The position numbers and the translations under genes are program-made. The notes beneath the pieces are model-generated. The model ran no database searches. It saw only the letters and a program-made list of their open reading frames with translations, and was not told where the DNA came from. From Dactylonectria macrodidyma (Eukaryota; Ascomycota; Sordariomycetes; Hypocreales; Nectriaceae), in the NCBI GenBank assembly GCA_020744425.1, contig JAGMUV010000029.1, forward strand, positions 248,001-312,000: a stretch of 64,000 nucleotides of DNA, given 5' to 3'. Positions 19,823 to 31,426 of the stretch are shown in pieces (the first letter of the stretch is position 1; every line of letters begins with the position of its first letter).

Positions 19823-20010
19823 TCTTTTTCTCTCATCTCCATTTTCCTCAAAAGCGGGGTTTTATCATCATCTTGAGTCATAGATGCAGATATCCCAGTA
19901 TTCTGATACCTGAATAACCTCCTTGATGCATTACCCAGCCACAATCTAACATAAGGCTAGGATATCGGTGTATCAGAGGTTATGCCGCCACACGAGGGGT
20001 CAATCCAACA
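19823..20010 (-). repeat. Right-hand piece of the minus-strand family-B LTR split by Copia
   Basis: Read on the minus strand it begins TGTTGGATTGACCCC at 20,010 and runs to 19,823; the remaining 26 bases are at 14,441-14,416 on the other side of the Copia element. Together they form a unit of about 214 bases that pairs with the plus copy at 13,554-13,735. Confidence 0.7.
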
Positions 20011-20070
20011 CCCAACAGTAGCCTCAGGCCCACAAATACATACCGGATAAGTGCATAGCCGCATGGGCCC

Positions 20071-23000
20071 TCAACAGCGCCCAGTCCTTGGTCCAAGGAA
20101 CCTCTCCGCAGGCCACCCCTGCATGGTCCAATTCTCCTCCACGGCATCTCCAGCCATGATGAGCGTATGCTCAAGCAGACAAGCATTATTCTTCATGGAC
20201 GCTCCGCTAAGCAATCTGCTACCCGTACGCAAGACGCATCCATCACCTATGTCAAGCCTGTTTAGGTCAAACTTGCCGCGGGTATTAATATGGGCGACAA
20301 CACTAGCATCGTCAATGGCCACACGATCACCAATCGAAATGAGATCGGGTTCGGTCAACATGAGGCTCGGGCGCCCATTGGCAAAAAGGGCGCAGTTCTT
20401 GCCTATCTTGGCACCCAGTAGCCGGAAGTACCAGACGAGCCACTGAGTGCCGGTCAGAAGGCCGAGAATCCCCTGGCCTCGGTAACAATGGCGGCGGATA
20501 CTTTCAATGGCCAGGAAGAGCTGCCATCGTTGGCAGTAGGAAGACTTGTCCCAGTCATAATTCCCAGGGCGGCGGCGCCCAAGAAGAATCCATTTGGCGC
20601 TGACAACGAGTCCGATGGCAATGAGCGACTGGATGGTTGTGAAGATGGCAATGCTGCCGGTCATGATGCCCCAGATAATCAAGGCCTCGTACGTGCTGTC
20701 AATCTTGTAAAGTTGTCGGCGATAGATATAATTGACGACCTGGGCAGCTGCAATGTTGGGGGCATTCCAGAAGAAGGCGGTGAAGACAGTAATGACAGAC
20801 GAGTATAAGAAGATGGCAAAAGGTCCCAACACATGGAACGGAGCTTGCTTGAGGTAAAAGGCGCGCCCGAAAGGTGACAAGGTATCTGCAACCGGCGTAC
20901 TCGGGGGAGTCACGGGCATGTCTGTGACAATGGTTTGCTGTTCCTGAGGCGGAGGACGTTTTGGACCAAGACCATCGCAGTGTTCAGCCTCCGTGTTCGA
21001 ATCGGTATCATGCTGCTGGTTGTGGTCGAGCCTCCAGTGTCCAGCAGTCAAGCACATCGCATCGCCGCCCCTAGACCCAACGTAGGTTCCCCCAGGGGCG
21101 TAGCAACCGTTGCGTCGCGTCAGCGCTCCCGAACCCATTGTCGTCTTCTTACCAATGCTGACACCCGGCAGCAGCACAACTCTGTCTGCAATCATAGCCC
21201 CATCCTTGACTGTGACACGGTCAGAGCTGGAGCCATCAGAGGTGACGAGATGCGATCGGGAACCGAAGACGACGTCATTCCCAATATCTAGGAGATGATA
21301 GTCGCCAATGACGGGGCCAGTGCCAGGCCAGTATACCCGCTTCCCGATCTTTGCACCCATCATCCTCAAGACAACTGAGGTTGCCTCGTAATGCTGGCCA
21401 AACATTCCGGTGACTTCATGCAGCTTCGAGGCCGGAAGGAGGCTCTTGATCAACGTCATCCTCCAGGTTTCAATAGTTCCTCGCGTTCGTGCAGGACTAG
21501 GACCAAGTTTGCCGAAAAGGACATCAAGCAAGAGCTTTATTATCCATGAGAAACCAAGAAGAACAAATGGACTGATGAGTGTACGAAGCGCGAGGGCCAG
21601 ATAATGATAGGCAATTCGATCAGGGCTAGCGAACCAGGCGACGGTACCACGGATCGTTGACCATTGGCTGGTGTGATGGGAATATATCATTCCAACCAGC
21701 CCAGCCATCCACGGTACAAGTGCTAGGAGCCAACCGATGAGAACGACAGGGTAGACCAAGAAGAGCTTCGCGATCGGACGCAGTGTTGGAGCGCGGCTTG
21801 CCGGGAGGTCTCGGAAGGATTCGTCAGCATCCTGCATCTCCCAGCTGGAGGAATTCGGTCCCAAGCAGGCATCGGATGGAACGGTGGATCCAGGAGCGAT
21901 GACACTTGACAGTCCAACCGAGGAATTTCGCCCGATGGTGATGGGACTGAGGAGCATGTGGGTGTTGGCCTCCACAGCGAATGGCCGGCACACACACTTG
22001 GACAGTGTAGCACCGTCGCGAATATCCAAGAGATCATACTCGCCGAGCTGAGCACTTTCCAACTTCACATCTCGACCAATTTTGGCTCCCATTAGCCTGT
22101 AATACAAGATATTCGTGGTGTCAGTCATGCCAAAGAAGCCCTTCCCGCATAGGGATATGATCTTCTGAACCATCCACCAGCGGGTGTGATATAATCCCCA
22201 CATAGGATAGATGCCTTGCTGGTATTTACCGATCAGAATCCACTTGGCCAAGATGCCGATAAATGGGGCGACAAGTGTGACGCAGATACTGGCGAAAGTA
22301 AAGCTCAGAATGAGATTCAGCAACCGGCCAGGGACCCAACGATTTGTCGGCCAGTCATGGAGATAGGTCAACGCGAGAAGGAATATTGTCCATTGGCAAC
22401 CTCGTCTGATTGGGTAGAAGACTGCCAGCGGCAGGAGTTGGACAAGCATGAGCAGTGGGTTGGTCGAACTTCGAGTGCTTTCTTGACTCGGCAAGTTGGC
22501 TGCGTAGTCAGACTCTACAGCCGTGTCCTCCATCATCTCAGCCGCCTTGGCGGATATGCATTTCACGGTGCCCTGGTTGAAGATGGTGGCGATGGGGAGC
22601 TGAACTCCCAGCTCGGCTCGAAGAAGGGAGAGTAATCTGCCAGCGCCTAGGGAGTCGCCACCTGAAGCAAAGAAATCGGTGGACGGATTGATGCTGCCGA
22701 TATCACAGGATAGAACCTGTGCAAACACACGGCTGACTCGTCCTTCTATCGAGTCACCGCACTCAACCTTCTGCGACTCGTCAACACGGGAGCGTAGCAG
22801 TTCTGCATCCACAGCGCCAGCTTCATCTCGCGGGAGGGGTTCCTGCGAGAGAAAGACTCTGTTTGGCACCATGTAACCGTGAACTCGCTCACGCAAAGAC
22901 TGCTTGACGTGTTCGACCCATGCAGGTTCGAGAGACACAGAGCCCGGGCCCTTAGGGTTGATAAATAGATCCAGGGATCCATCATCCTGCCCAGCCTGGA

Positions 23001-25162
23001 GAAATATGTCGTAGCCGGAAGGGATGATGGAGCGAAGATGATCCGAGATGGCTGCGTAGTCGATTTGGCATGGCTCGGAGGCAATCTTGACTGACAAGGG
23101 CGTATCTGGCGGGGGACAAGTGGCTTTTCGATGCCTCGCGAGGTATGGCTCATCGTTGGCGATATCGACAATGCCCAAGCGTTCTGCTAGTTTGATGCGG
23201 AGGACTTTATTGTTGTTCTTAGGTAATTCGTCCATGTAGCATATCAAGCAAGGCCACTTGACTTGTTGTAGAGACGAGCGAAGCGCAAGATGGAGCGTTT
23301 TGAGATCAACACGTAGTCGATCAGGAGGTGTGACAATGGCGATGGCAACCACCTCCTGCAGAATATCATGATTGACAGAGAAGGCCAGTGCATGGCTCAC
23401 TGCGCCGCTGATGGGGGTACCAGGGACCTTGGCTGCCGCCATGACCGCGTTCTCGACCTCAAAGGGAGAGATGAGCTCGCCGCCGCGGTTGATGACCTCT
23501 TTGCTCCGTCCTGTAATGTACAGGTAGCCTTCAGCATCAAGATAGCCCAGATCTCCGGTATCAAACCACCCAGCCTTGTTGAAGCAGGACTTGTCGAGAT
23601 GCCCGTCAGGCTGCAGGTAGCCGCCGAATACCGGCTGCCCTCTGACACAAATACGACCGACAACACCGGGGGAGGAGGCATTATCGGACGAGTCGAGGAC
23701 GGTAATCTCAGGCCCTGTACTGATGCCAGAGGTACCAGGGCGGTCGAGCCGATAGTCGAGTGGTGGGGTGGAGATGGGCATGCACCTGATGATACAGTAA
23801 GTACTGGGAGGTTGGGATGGACGCAGGTTTGTTGTCTTACTCTGTCATGCCGTAGCTAGGTAGAACGATGCTGTTGAAAGTATCCCTGAGTTGACAGGCC
23901 AACGACGGCAACAACCCGCCAGCAGCATTGCATACCAGACGGATCTTGCTAGCACGCAGAGCCTCCTGGCTAGAGCCGGCCAAGATGACCGTGTGCATAG
24001 AAGGCGACGCATAATACCACGTAGGGCCAATGCTTTGGACCACGTCCCAGAAAAGAGTGGGATCAAACGCCGCACAGCAGACAACCGATCCACCTGAAAG
24101 CAGAGGCGCAAAGATGTTCCTGACCAGCCCGCCGCTACATAGCAACTCTGTCAGCCCCCAGACTTTGCTTCGGCCCCCTCAATGGATAGTCGAGACCTAC
24201 ATGTGGTAGAGTGGCATCATATTCAGACAGATGTCGGTTGCATCCAGTCCCCAGGAGTCGACAACAAAGGCAACACTCGATATCAAGGAGTACGCAGATA
24301 TCGGCACAACCTTCTTAGTACCGGAGGTTCCGCTGGTAAACAGGACAAGACAGATGTCGTCGCCCAAGTTGGGTTGCACTTGCAAGGCACCCGAGATGGA
24401 TAAAGGCTGACCGTCACAATCGCTGAGCTTGAACTCATCCCCGCCATTCCCCTCAACGAAGACGATTATTATCTCCTTCTCTTGTACCCAGTCGTCCGTA
24501 AGTTGAAGGCGTTCGTATTCCCGTGGTGTGGTGATAATAAAGTCTGCACCGGTCTGGATAACGTCGGATTTAAACTGTTCCGGACCAGCGGCTGGGTTGA
24601 TCGGCGCAGCAACGTAGCTCGTCATGACAGCAACGCAGATTGCTGCAAGTAGGGGGCCATTTGGTAAGGCAATACAGACCACCGGTCTCTTGGTACCGGA
24701 GCTAGGAAGAGCGAAGCTGTCGACAAACTGAGAGAGTTGGCGATGCGTGATATAGACTTCAGGGTCAGAAAACCGCAAGGCGGGAAGAGAGTTGTTCCAA
24801 AGAAGCGAATTGATCGGTGGACAGTTCTCTTTGACAAGCCTGGCTACGGCAGAGACCAGCTCTACCGAGTAATCAGGGGGTTCCTTGGACTCTTTGGGCA
24901 GATACTTGAGAATGCGGGCATGGTGTTTGATCAAGTCAAGTGTCTGCCAGGGAGGTGGAAGATGCAATAGTGCAACATAAAGAAGATGCAGTGGCCGATA
25001 GGAGGGCGATGATGAAGCAACAATTGACGACAGAAGTTCCGATCGGGTCGGAGCAGAGTCGACCCATGTGCGGAACTGCTCGGCCGGCTGGACGTCATTC
25101 AAAGGGAGATGATACAATTGCTGAGCCAGGTTCGAGGCTCTCCCAGGCTTCTTTTCATGCAT
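20071..25162 (-). CDS. NRPS-like synthetase: adenylation, carrier, membrane segments, three beta-helix domains (Pls/VibA-like)
   Basis: Three exons, 25162-24201, 24134-23841 and 23785-20071, give 1,656 residues. Introns of 66 and 55 bases join PLYH-IGGLVRN and SYGMT-ECMPI in frame. Adenylation motifs: FTSGTSGTKKVV (about 275-286), PSYGMTE, GWFDTGDLGYLDAEGYLYI, and NNNKVLRIKL with the late Lys. Carrier motif FFASGGDSLG is at about 791-799. Then come membrane helices near 861-933, beta-helix 1 at 980-1060, helices at 1092-1120 and 1152-1177, beta-helix 2 at 1228-1325, helices at 1402-1426 and 1451-1487, and beta-helix 3 at 1540-1635; each helix domain opens with an MGAKIG or LGAKIG block. This is the layout of Pls epsilon-polylysine synthetase and fungal VibA. 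The A4 region PLYHIGG is like acyl-CoA ligases and lacks the usual amino-acid-binding Asp block, so a non-amino-acid substrate is possible. It ends 61 bases from the family-B repeat. Confidence 0.9.
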
Positions 25163-27872
25163 GGCGAGGGATGAAGCGTTGGGAAGGTTCAACAACTGAA
25201 AGAAGAGATGAATATGGAGAGATCGATTGCACGTTCATGCCCCATCCAGTGGAATTCATCTATATACTGATATCTCTGCGTCTTTCAGCATCACCGCCAG
25301 CGGTTCATACGGAATGGCCAATGATTGTCTGGAACGAAACGTCCGCAGCTCTCTGCGGAAACAGAAGGGCTGTGGATTGAGGCGATCAACCTGAATCGTG
25401 GCTGGCTTCCCAAGGCGGCCGCGTAGGCTGATACGAAACTTTTTTTTTTTTTTTCCTCTTCTCTTGGCGATATCAGTGAGATTGGCTGTATCGTATCATA
25501 TCCTACCTTGTTGAAAAGACCAAGCTCAAGGGGCCAAGCAGCAGGGAACCCATGATGTAACCAATGCTAAGACGACGGCGTACGAAAAGTGGGACCAGGC
25601 ACCCTTGGGGTTTCAGCGGTTGGGATGTACGTGTGGACGAGCTTGAAAGGACTTGACATCAGAACAGCCCCATATTGCAAGGGATTATTTCATGGACAGG
25701 CCGAAGACCTGTGGAGTCTGGAGGAGCCAATGTCCAACTAAAGAGTGAAGCTGACTGTTGATAGATACCCTGGATTGATGCTCTCAAGCAATCCTAGTAC
25801 AGGTTCTCTTTATCTGCCGCAGTCGAAGATCCGGCCCCACAAGCCTTCAGACTGTCCGTGAGATATCGAGTATCCGTACTATGGTATCGTATGGGAGAGG
25901 GATAAAATAGCCCCACTCTGTTACGCTAACGGACCCGTCCCTCCGTACCTTTACTGTGCCAATAGCTTCTATACGAGGTTGCTACTAGAATGCAGCTACG
26001 TGTGTATTGTAGAAGAAACGACATATCCGCACAGTAGATATACTGGCAAAGTCCCACTTTCCTGTAATTTCAGAGGCGCAGCTTTCCCCGGGGGCAGGAG
26101 GCCGCAGACTCACCCTTATCCCAGCTGTGCTGGATCTATTCTTAGCATCCAACGCCTCGGCAGTCGTTGTGCATTCATATTGGAACTTGACGATCTTGTG
26201 GCGTTGATAAAGCTGCAAATTATAAGAACCTTGATGCAAAAGTACTGCCGAGTGGCTCTCTAGAAAAGCTACCAGCGCGCTGGCAATCTACTATTTGGTT
26301 GACGATGGCGCTATATTACAGGGAATGCACACTAACCTCACCTGAACGGTCGAAGGTTTTAGTGACGAATGTGCCGTAATTTAGGGATAAATTCAGTGGT
26401 CAATTTCTCAGGGTTAGGGTTATGTTAAAGCGGCATGACAACATTTTAAAATAAACACCTGACAAGGGCTAACAGTTTCTGCTACCCACTGGACTAACGC
26501 CCCGCAAAGCAAGAGCTCTTCTATCATATCTGCCTTGCCACACTGCTTCACAGCTGACCCTTATCATTTTGCATCATTCTATGACATAACTATTTTATTT
26601 GCATCTCATTCATCGCGATCTCGTATTTGTCGTTTTTATAAGCGGACCCCAGTAAGCTGGCCAGTAAGCGGACTAGTAAGCGGACTAGTAAGTGGACTAG
26701 TAAATGGACTAGTAGTAAGTGCCCATACCACTCGAGACACCTGCAGATTACAGCTTGCCATATGAGTATAGCATCGTATTAAATTTTCCGTTTCATTGAT
26801 CCCAACGGCGATTGGGTACAGCAAAACCACATGTAGCACCTGCGAGAGTGTCTTCCTCGCCCGGCTTGCTGAGGTTTCATCCTTATCTATAAGACGATCC
26901 TTAGCGCTTACAGATCATTACCAAGACAGATGGGTCTCAAGTTACGATAGCGAAGCGAATGAACTATTCTCAAGTTCTACAACCCATCTGCAAATTATAC
27001 CTTTAGACTTTTGACATCGCCTGGGACGTATTGGTGGCACTGAGTGGCCTAGAAGTGGCATAGTCACAATTTATATCTAATTATGTCAAATTGCAGGACT
27101 CTCAGTCCCATGTTCGGAGTTTCCGCCATGCTCATAGATGCGAGTGGCCGCAGCGCATCAGTTTGATAAGCGTATACGGTATACACAAGATACGAAGTAT
27201 GGCAAGCCCTTGCCATTTTAGGTTAATGGATGCTTCGGGCTTGGTAATCAGGTTCGGATTCGTGATAGATGTCTTCATGACGATAATAAATCAACAACAA
27301 CAACAACCATCCGTTTCTCTGCCCTGGCTATGACTTATTATTTCATAGTTAATCTTTGCAATCTCGTGTACCTTCATTCTCCAAGGAGTCCACGATGGAC
27401 TCGGTCGCCATGACAAAGCCATCGAAGATGCTAGTGACGAAGTGAATGCGCTCATGGTAAGGCCATACTCCAGCTTTTTGCGCCAACTATATGGACCATG
27501 CTAACACCCCTGGTTAGATGTTGCGAAGCGACATTAGTGTTAGGGTACGGGTTATCCGTAGATGAGGTTATCACCAACACCCACGGACTATGAACTACTC
27601 CCCCCGCTTGCGGGGGGCTGGGGGGGGAAATTGTAATGAGGCTTACTTGGTGAGGCGCATTGTGGTTAGTGTGGTGGCTGATGTCGGATCGGAGAAAGGA
27701 GGGAGCCGGAGGCGAGCGGAGCCACCATAAGAAAAGTGTAAGTGAGCTTGCGAACTTTTAAGATTCTACTTTTCTTATGGTTTTTTATTTCACCAGGAAA
27801 ATTGGGACGGGAGTCACGGTTTAAGAAGTCAAGGGATTTATGGAAGTGGGGAGCGTAAGCGACGTGGTCGAA
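25163..27872. other. Long non-coding stretch upstream of the synthetase
   Basis: No gene is recognised. Contents: probable promoter near 25,163-25,900; a T15 run at 25,440-25,454; a double telomere-like AGGGTTAGGGTTA at about 26,407; a 12-bp tandem repeat AGTAAGCGGACT with about 4 units at 26,663-26,712; and a GC hairpin CCCCCCGC-TT-GCGGGGGG at 27,600-27,617. Short open frames here look like chance. Confidence 0.45.
27725..27780. repeat. 13-bp perfect inverted repeat (hairpin) beyond the Rep fragment
   Basis: CCATAAGAAAAGT at 27,725-27,737 pairs with ACTTTTCTTATGG at 27,768-27,780 around a 30-base loop. It lies about 90 bases past the 3' end of the Rep-like fragment and might come from the same source. 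Confidence 0.6.
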
Positions 27873-28187
27873 TTAGAAGAGAGCACTGTCTAGGATGACG
27901 GTAGTCACGTGTTTGTTCCACCAAAGTCCGTCCTCGGCTTTGCCGGGATGTTCATTGGCTATGATGATGCAGGGTTTACCCCATCGGTGAGCTTTGGCGT
28001 GTTGGAATTTGTCGGTGGATTCCGCCTCGAGCTGGCGAGAGATCCATGATTTCCAATCGTGGATTTTGTGGATTGGGTCCACCATATCGTCGAAGACGAT
28101 GTAGTCGATGGCAGAGGTGTCGATGTCATCCCACATGGTCAGTCCATGGTGGTAGTGGTGAGCTCCCAGTGAGCGAGCCCATGAGGT
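27873..28187 (-). pseudogene. CRESS-DNA-virus-like Rep helicase fragment
   Basis: On the minus strand, about 104 residues match the C-terminal superfamily-3 helicase half of Rep from circular single-stranded DNA viruses (genomovirus/geminivirus type). It begins TSWARSLGAH, the sequence that follows the Walker A Lys in these proteins, continues with Walker B DYIVFDDM, then DWKSWISRQ and WGKPCIIIANEHP (motif C), and ends at a natural-looking stop after a WW...LF tail. The nuclease half and the P-loop itself are missing because hAT sequence starts at 28,188. Such endogenous Rep pieces are known in fungal genomes. The remaining part has no stop, but it is a fragment and not expected to work. Confidence 0.8.
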
Positions 28188-30030
28188 CAGTGCTGGATAG
28201 ACACGCGTGTTGTTTCATACTGTTTCATATGAAACTGAAAGAGCCCCTGGACCCGGTTTCACATGAAACTATAACCCTCCCAGTTTCATATGTTTCAGTC
28301 GGTTTCATATGTTTCATATACGCCCGATGAGTCCCAAATATCTTAGTACTTAACCAAGAATATTGTGCAAGCAAATGCCTTCAACGCAGTTCGAAACTTG
28401 CTAATAGTAAAAATGTCCTCAGCTTCGCCTTCTCCCTTGTTCTCAAAGCCTTCTGACGAGTCCCCGGCACCTGCATCGCATGACTCTTCCGTTCCCACGA
28501 AACGCGCATTGAATCGCGCTTCCTCTGATCGGGCTGGCAAGCGCACCAAAGGCCGTACAAACAACAGCACTTGGAACGAGGCACGCGACCCTTATGAAGA
28601 GAGAGGAGAGAAAGCTCGTGATTCCTCATACCACGAAATCTGGTACTGCAAGCACTGCGACTCCACGAAAAAGCCTAATTCGGTAACGACGAACATGAGC
28701 CGAGCCCGCAAGCACCTGCGGGACTTTCACGGCATCCGGGTTCTAGAGTATGCCGAAAGGTCGGATCTGAAGAAGCAGCAACATGGCACCATCACGGATT
28801 TGTTTGGAAGGCAGGAGGAACGCCAAGCCAATCGAGACCTCAACGAGGAAAAATATTTGGCAAATGCTATTAATATTCCTGCGTTCGAGGAAGCCCTTGC
28901 CAGGCTTCTTGCCGTTCGCAATATTGCCCACACATTCATCGAGTACCCCGAGTTTCATGCTGTCATCCTCTCCTGTAACTATATGGCCCGGGACGTCCTC
29001 CTACGCAGCCGCAGAGCGGTACCGAAGCTTCTCGAAAAGACGTTCGCTCAACACAAACAAGGCCTCGTCAATAAGCTTCATGGTTCTCTGTCTTCCATGG
29101 TCCACTTCACCATTGACATGTGGACCTCATCGGAACAGAAGGCAGCATATCAGGCAATCGTGGTCCATTTTGTTGACGCGGAGACTAGAGAGGTCGCTCA
29201 AGCGTTATTGTCACTGCGCGAGTTCAAAGGAAGCCACAATGGGAAATTGCAAGCCAAGACTTTCCTGGAGGTTGTCGAAGAGTACGACCTCGGCAGTAAG
29301 ATTGGCTACTTTACGATGGATAATCACGATGCTAACGATACTATGCTTGACGATGTCGCAAAAGAGATTAATGGTTTAGACCCGGTTGCCAGGCGACTAC
29401 GCTGCAGTGGCCACATCATGAACCTCATCGTTCAAGCCTTCCTTTTTCGGAGTAAGGCAAAGAAGATTCAGGAGGATGAGCAAGAGGGGATTGATGAGGC
29501 GTATGAGCGACTGTGCAGGCTATCCGAAAAAGAAGAAGGGGGCGTCATTACGAAGGCACAAGCCACCGAGGAATGGCGGGAGTTTAATGTTCTGGGGAAG
29601 CTCCACAACTTGTGCATGTATTCAAGGAGCTCTACTAGCATCTGCAACGACTTCAAGGCCAAGATTGGCAGGGCCTTGCCGAGGGACAATGATACACGCT
29701 GGAATTCATGGTTTCGTCTTATTGACGTGGCAATTGAGAGGCGGGCAAAGTTCATGGATTGGATTCAAGAAAATCATGCCAAGATCGAGAAAGATGCACT
29801 GAACCACAACGACTGGAACGAGCTCCGAGACATCCATTCGTTTCTACAACCATTTCACCAGATCTCGGTACGTCAAGGCCGGGAGAACACACTCGATGAA
29901 GTTCTATCTCATATGGATTTCCTCCATCATCACTTCACGCAGGCTAAAGACAAGGCTTTCAGTAACCCACGCTTCTACGCGCGCTTTCACGTGGCTTGGC
30001 TAAAGTTCGAGAAGTATTACCAGTTGCTTA
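28188..30030 (+). mobile_element. hAT element 1, 3' end lost
   Basis: The left end seems to be CAGTGCTGGATAG at 28,188, followed by subterminal GTTTCATATG-type motifs about seven times between 28,215 and 28,322, a usual hAT end structure. The transposase follows. The right end is missing: near 30,030 the sequence turns into an oppositely oriented MULE piece. Confidence 0.7.
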
Positions 30031-30101
30031 TGAACGGATCGACAGGAAATCGTCTTGTCAAGACAGAGATCTACCAGAAGATTCATTTGTTCCTCTGTTA
30101 A
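28413..30101 (+). pseudogene. hAT transposase, C-terminally truncated
   Basis: Open frame from ATG 28,413; hAT-like sequence runs to about 30,030 and the frame closes at 30,101 in foreign sequence, about 562 residues. A BED-type zinc finger sits at about residues 70-105 (WYCKHCDSTKK, then HLRDFH). Catalytic-core marks are FTIDMWTSSEQKAAY, TMDNHDANDTM, RRLRCSGHIMNLIVQAF and NDTRWNSWFRLID. The C-terminal hATC dimerisation region is absent, since the frame leaves hAT sequence after KFEKYYQL. Unlike the other hAT copies here it has no internal stop, so it is either younger or escaped RIP, but without hATC it should be inactive. Confidence 0.85.
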
Positions 30102-30623
30102 CCTTCTCCAATGGTAGTGCTCGGTAAGATTTTTCGATCGGCCGTGATCTCGATGAAGAGGACTGACAATTCTCATGGACCATTCATAATTGTTGGTCTG
30201 GAGAGATTGAACGATAATCTTGAACGGGCAGTTGGCGGCCAACTTTGTTGTAGTCGTATTCCGTATTTTAGCAGTGGATTCCCTTGGATTGTACCGACTC
30301 TTATCACAGACAAGCTCATATTTTATCGTTCTTGTCTTCGCCTTATCTTTTTGACTTCGTAACGTAATGAGACTCATCCGATTCTCAATACAGAACTCCT
30401 TTAGGGCATCAAAGAGTCCGTCAGAAGACTCATAGGTTGTTGTCAGAAGTGGACAGTCCGAAGGAAAGACTACCTCCCAAGGCTGACCGTCCCAGTCGTC
30501 AGGGCCGTGGAAATCATCACAGTCATCGGAATCGCTACATTCATCCTCTGATTCGACTGGTAGCGCTTCACGGGGTTCAGGAAGCCCTGGAGGGAGCGCC
30601 GGAGGCGGCATCGGAAAGGCCAT
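30030..30623 (-). pseudogene. Mutator-like (MULE) transposase, N-terminal fragment
   Basis: From ATG 30,623 on the minus strand about 195 residues: a Pro-rich start, an acidic run (ESEDECSDSDDCDD), then a FAR1/WRKY-GCM1-type zinc domain with Cys-Cys-His-His ligands (YELVCDKS, LAANCPFKIIV, SPLHRDHGRS) and LTEEQMNLLVDL. This is the DNA-binding start of a MULE transposase; the catalytic MULE domain is missing because the sequence joins the truncated hAT near 30,030. Confidence 0.75.
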
Positions 30624-31176
30624 GGCGATAGCTTATTGTTAGGTCACACAATGATGCTGGGTGAAGCTGTTGTACTCCATCTACTTCTTGTTCTTTTGCT
30701 ATTCTCCTTTGAACAGGATTCTAATGCTCTATATAGTTAGTCTCTTTGAACAAAGTGTAGAGGTCAGAGATCTAGGACTTTTGAGTCCTACAAAGTCCTA
30801 CCATCTAGGACTCGGCCCTATAAGGACTACTGGAGCACCTGCAGCCGGCTGGCAATTGATTATCTTCTCAACATTGCTTAATTCGTTGTTGTTAACAGTC
30901 GCGAAAATACTGCACACGAGATATCATTGTTGGCGAATTGCAAGGTTGGCGACATCGGGAGGCATTGTGGCTGGTATGTGGCTGAATGTGGGGGGGGGGG
31001 GGTGCGTACGAATTGAGAGTTGGGTGCGTATCAATAGAGTCTGTCTTAAAAATTGACAAGGGTACTGTTCCCCCCAGACGTGATCTTATTGGCTGAGCCC
31101 TCTCGAACACAAGCGAAATCCGAGAACCTAAACCCATCACTGATCCCGAGGGCCAGCTCCTATTTCTGAGCTGATC
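30624..31176. other. Spacer between MULE fragment and inverted-repeat arm
   Basis: No gene is seen. There is a G12 run near 30,990. A 30-base segment around 31,118-31,145 (CCTAAACCCATCACTGATC) recurs near 49,060-49,082, so this is repeat-derived. Confidence 0.4.
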
Positions 31177-31426
31177 TTAGTTCCGCATTAAGCTCTTCAA
31201 ATCGTGCCACTCAAAATGGCGCCTGCTCCTCAAAGCCTGCTGCATAGTCTTATTGGCTACGCAAAAAACAAAGGTAACACACACGCGCCCTATCGGTCAA
31301 GTCTCTTCATCCACCCACCCAGAGCCGACCACTTAAAACCGCGCCCTCTTCTCAACACGTACAACCTACTAGTGTAAAACAGGGTCTTGTTGCAACCTTC
31401 GTACGGAAAGGCTACTCAGCGCAAGG
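31177..31426 (+). repeat. Left arm (part 1) of a 320-bp inverted repeat
   Basis: CTTAGTTCCGCATTAA onward is the reverse complement of 36,296 downward, about 90 percent alike, with repeated ATTGGCTA boxes. The arm is interrupted at 31,426 by hAT element 2 and resumes at 34,435. Confidence 0.85.

Noticed and set aside
20488..23859. Several plus-strand ORFs antisense to the synthetase
   Set aside because: They are shadows of the long minus-strand coding exon, with no independent features.
26407..26420. Telomere or interstitial telomeric tract
   Set aside because: Only two TTAGGG-like units; far too short.
26663..26715. CRISPR-like or regulatory array (12-bp repeats)
   Set aside because: Repeats are contiguous without spacers; a small tandem repeat only.
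27600..27780. Replication origin of a CRESS virus next to the Rep fragment
   Set aside because: Hairpins are present but the conserved nonanucleotide loop is not, and they lie on the 3' side of Rep rather than upstream.
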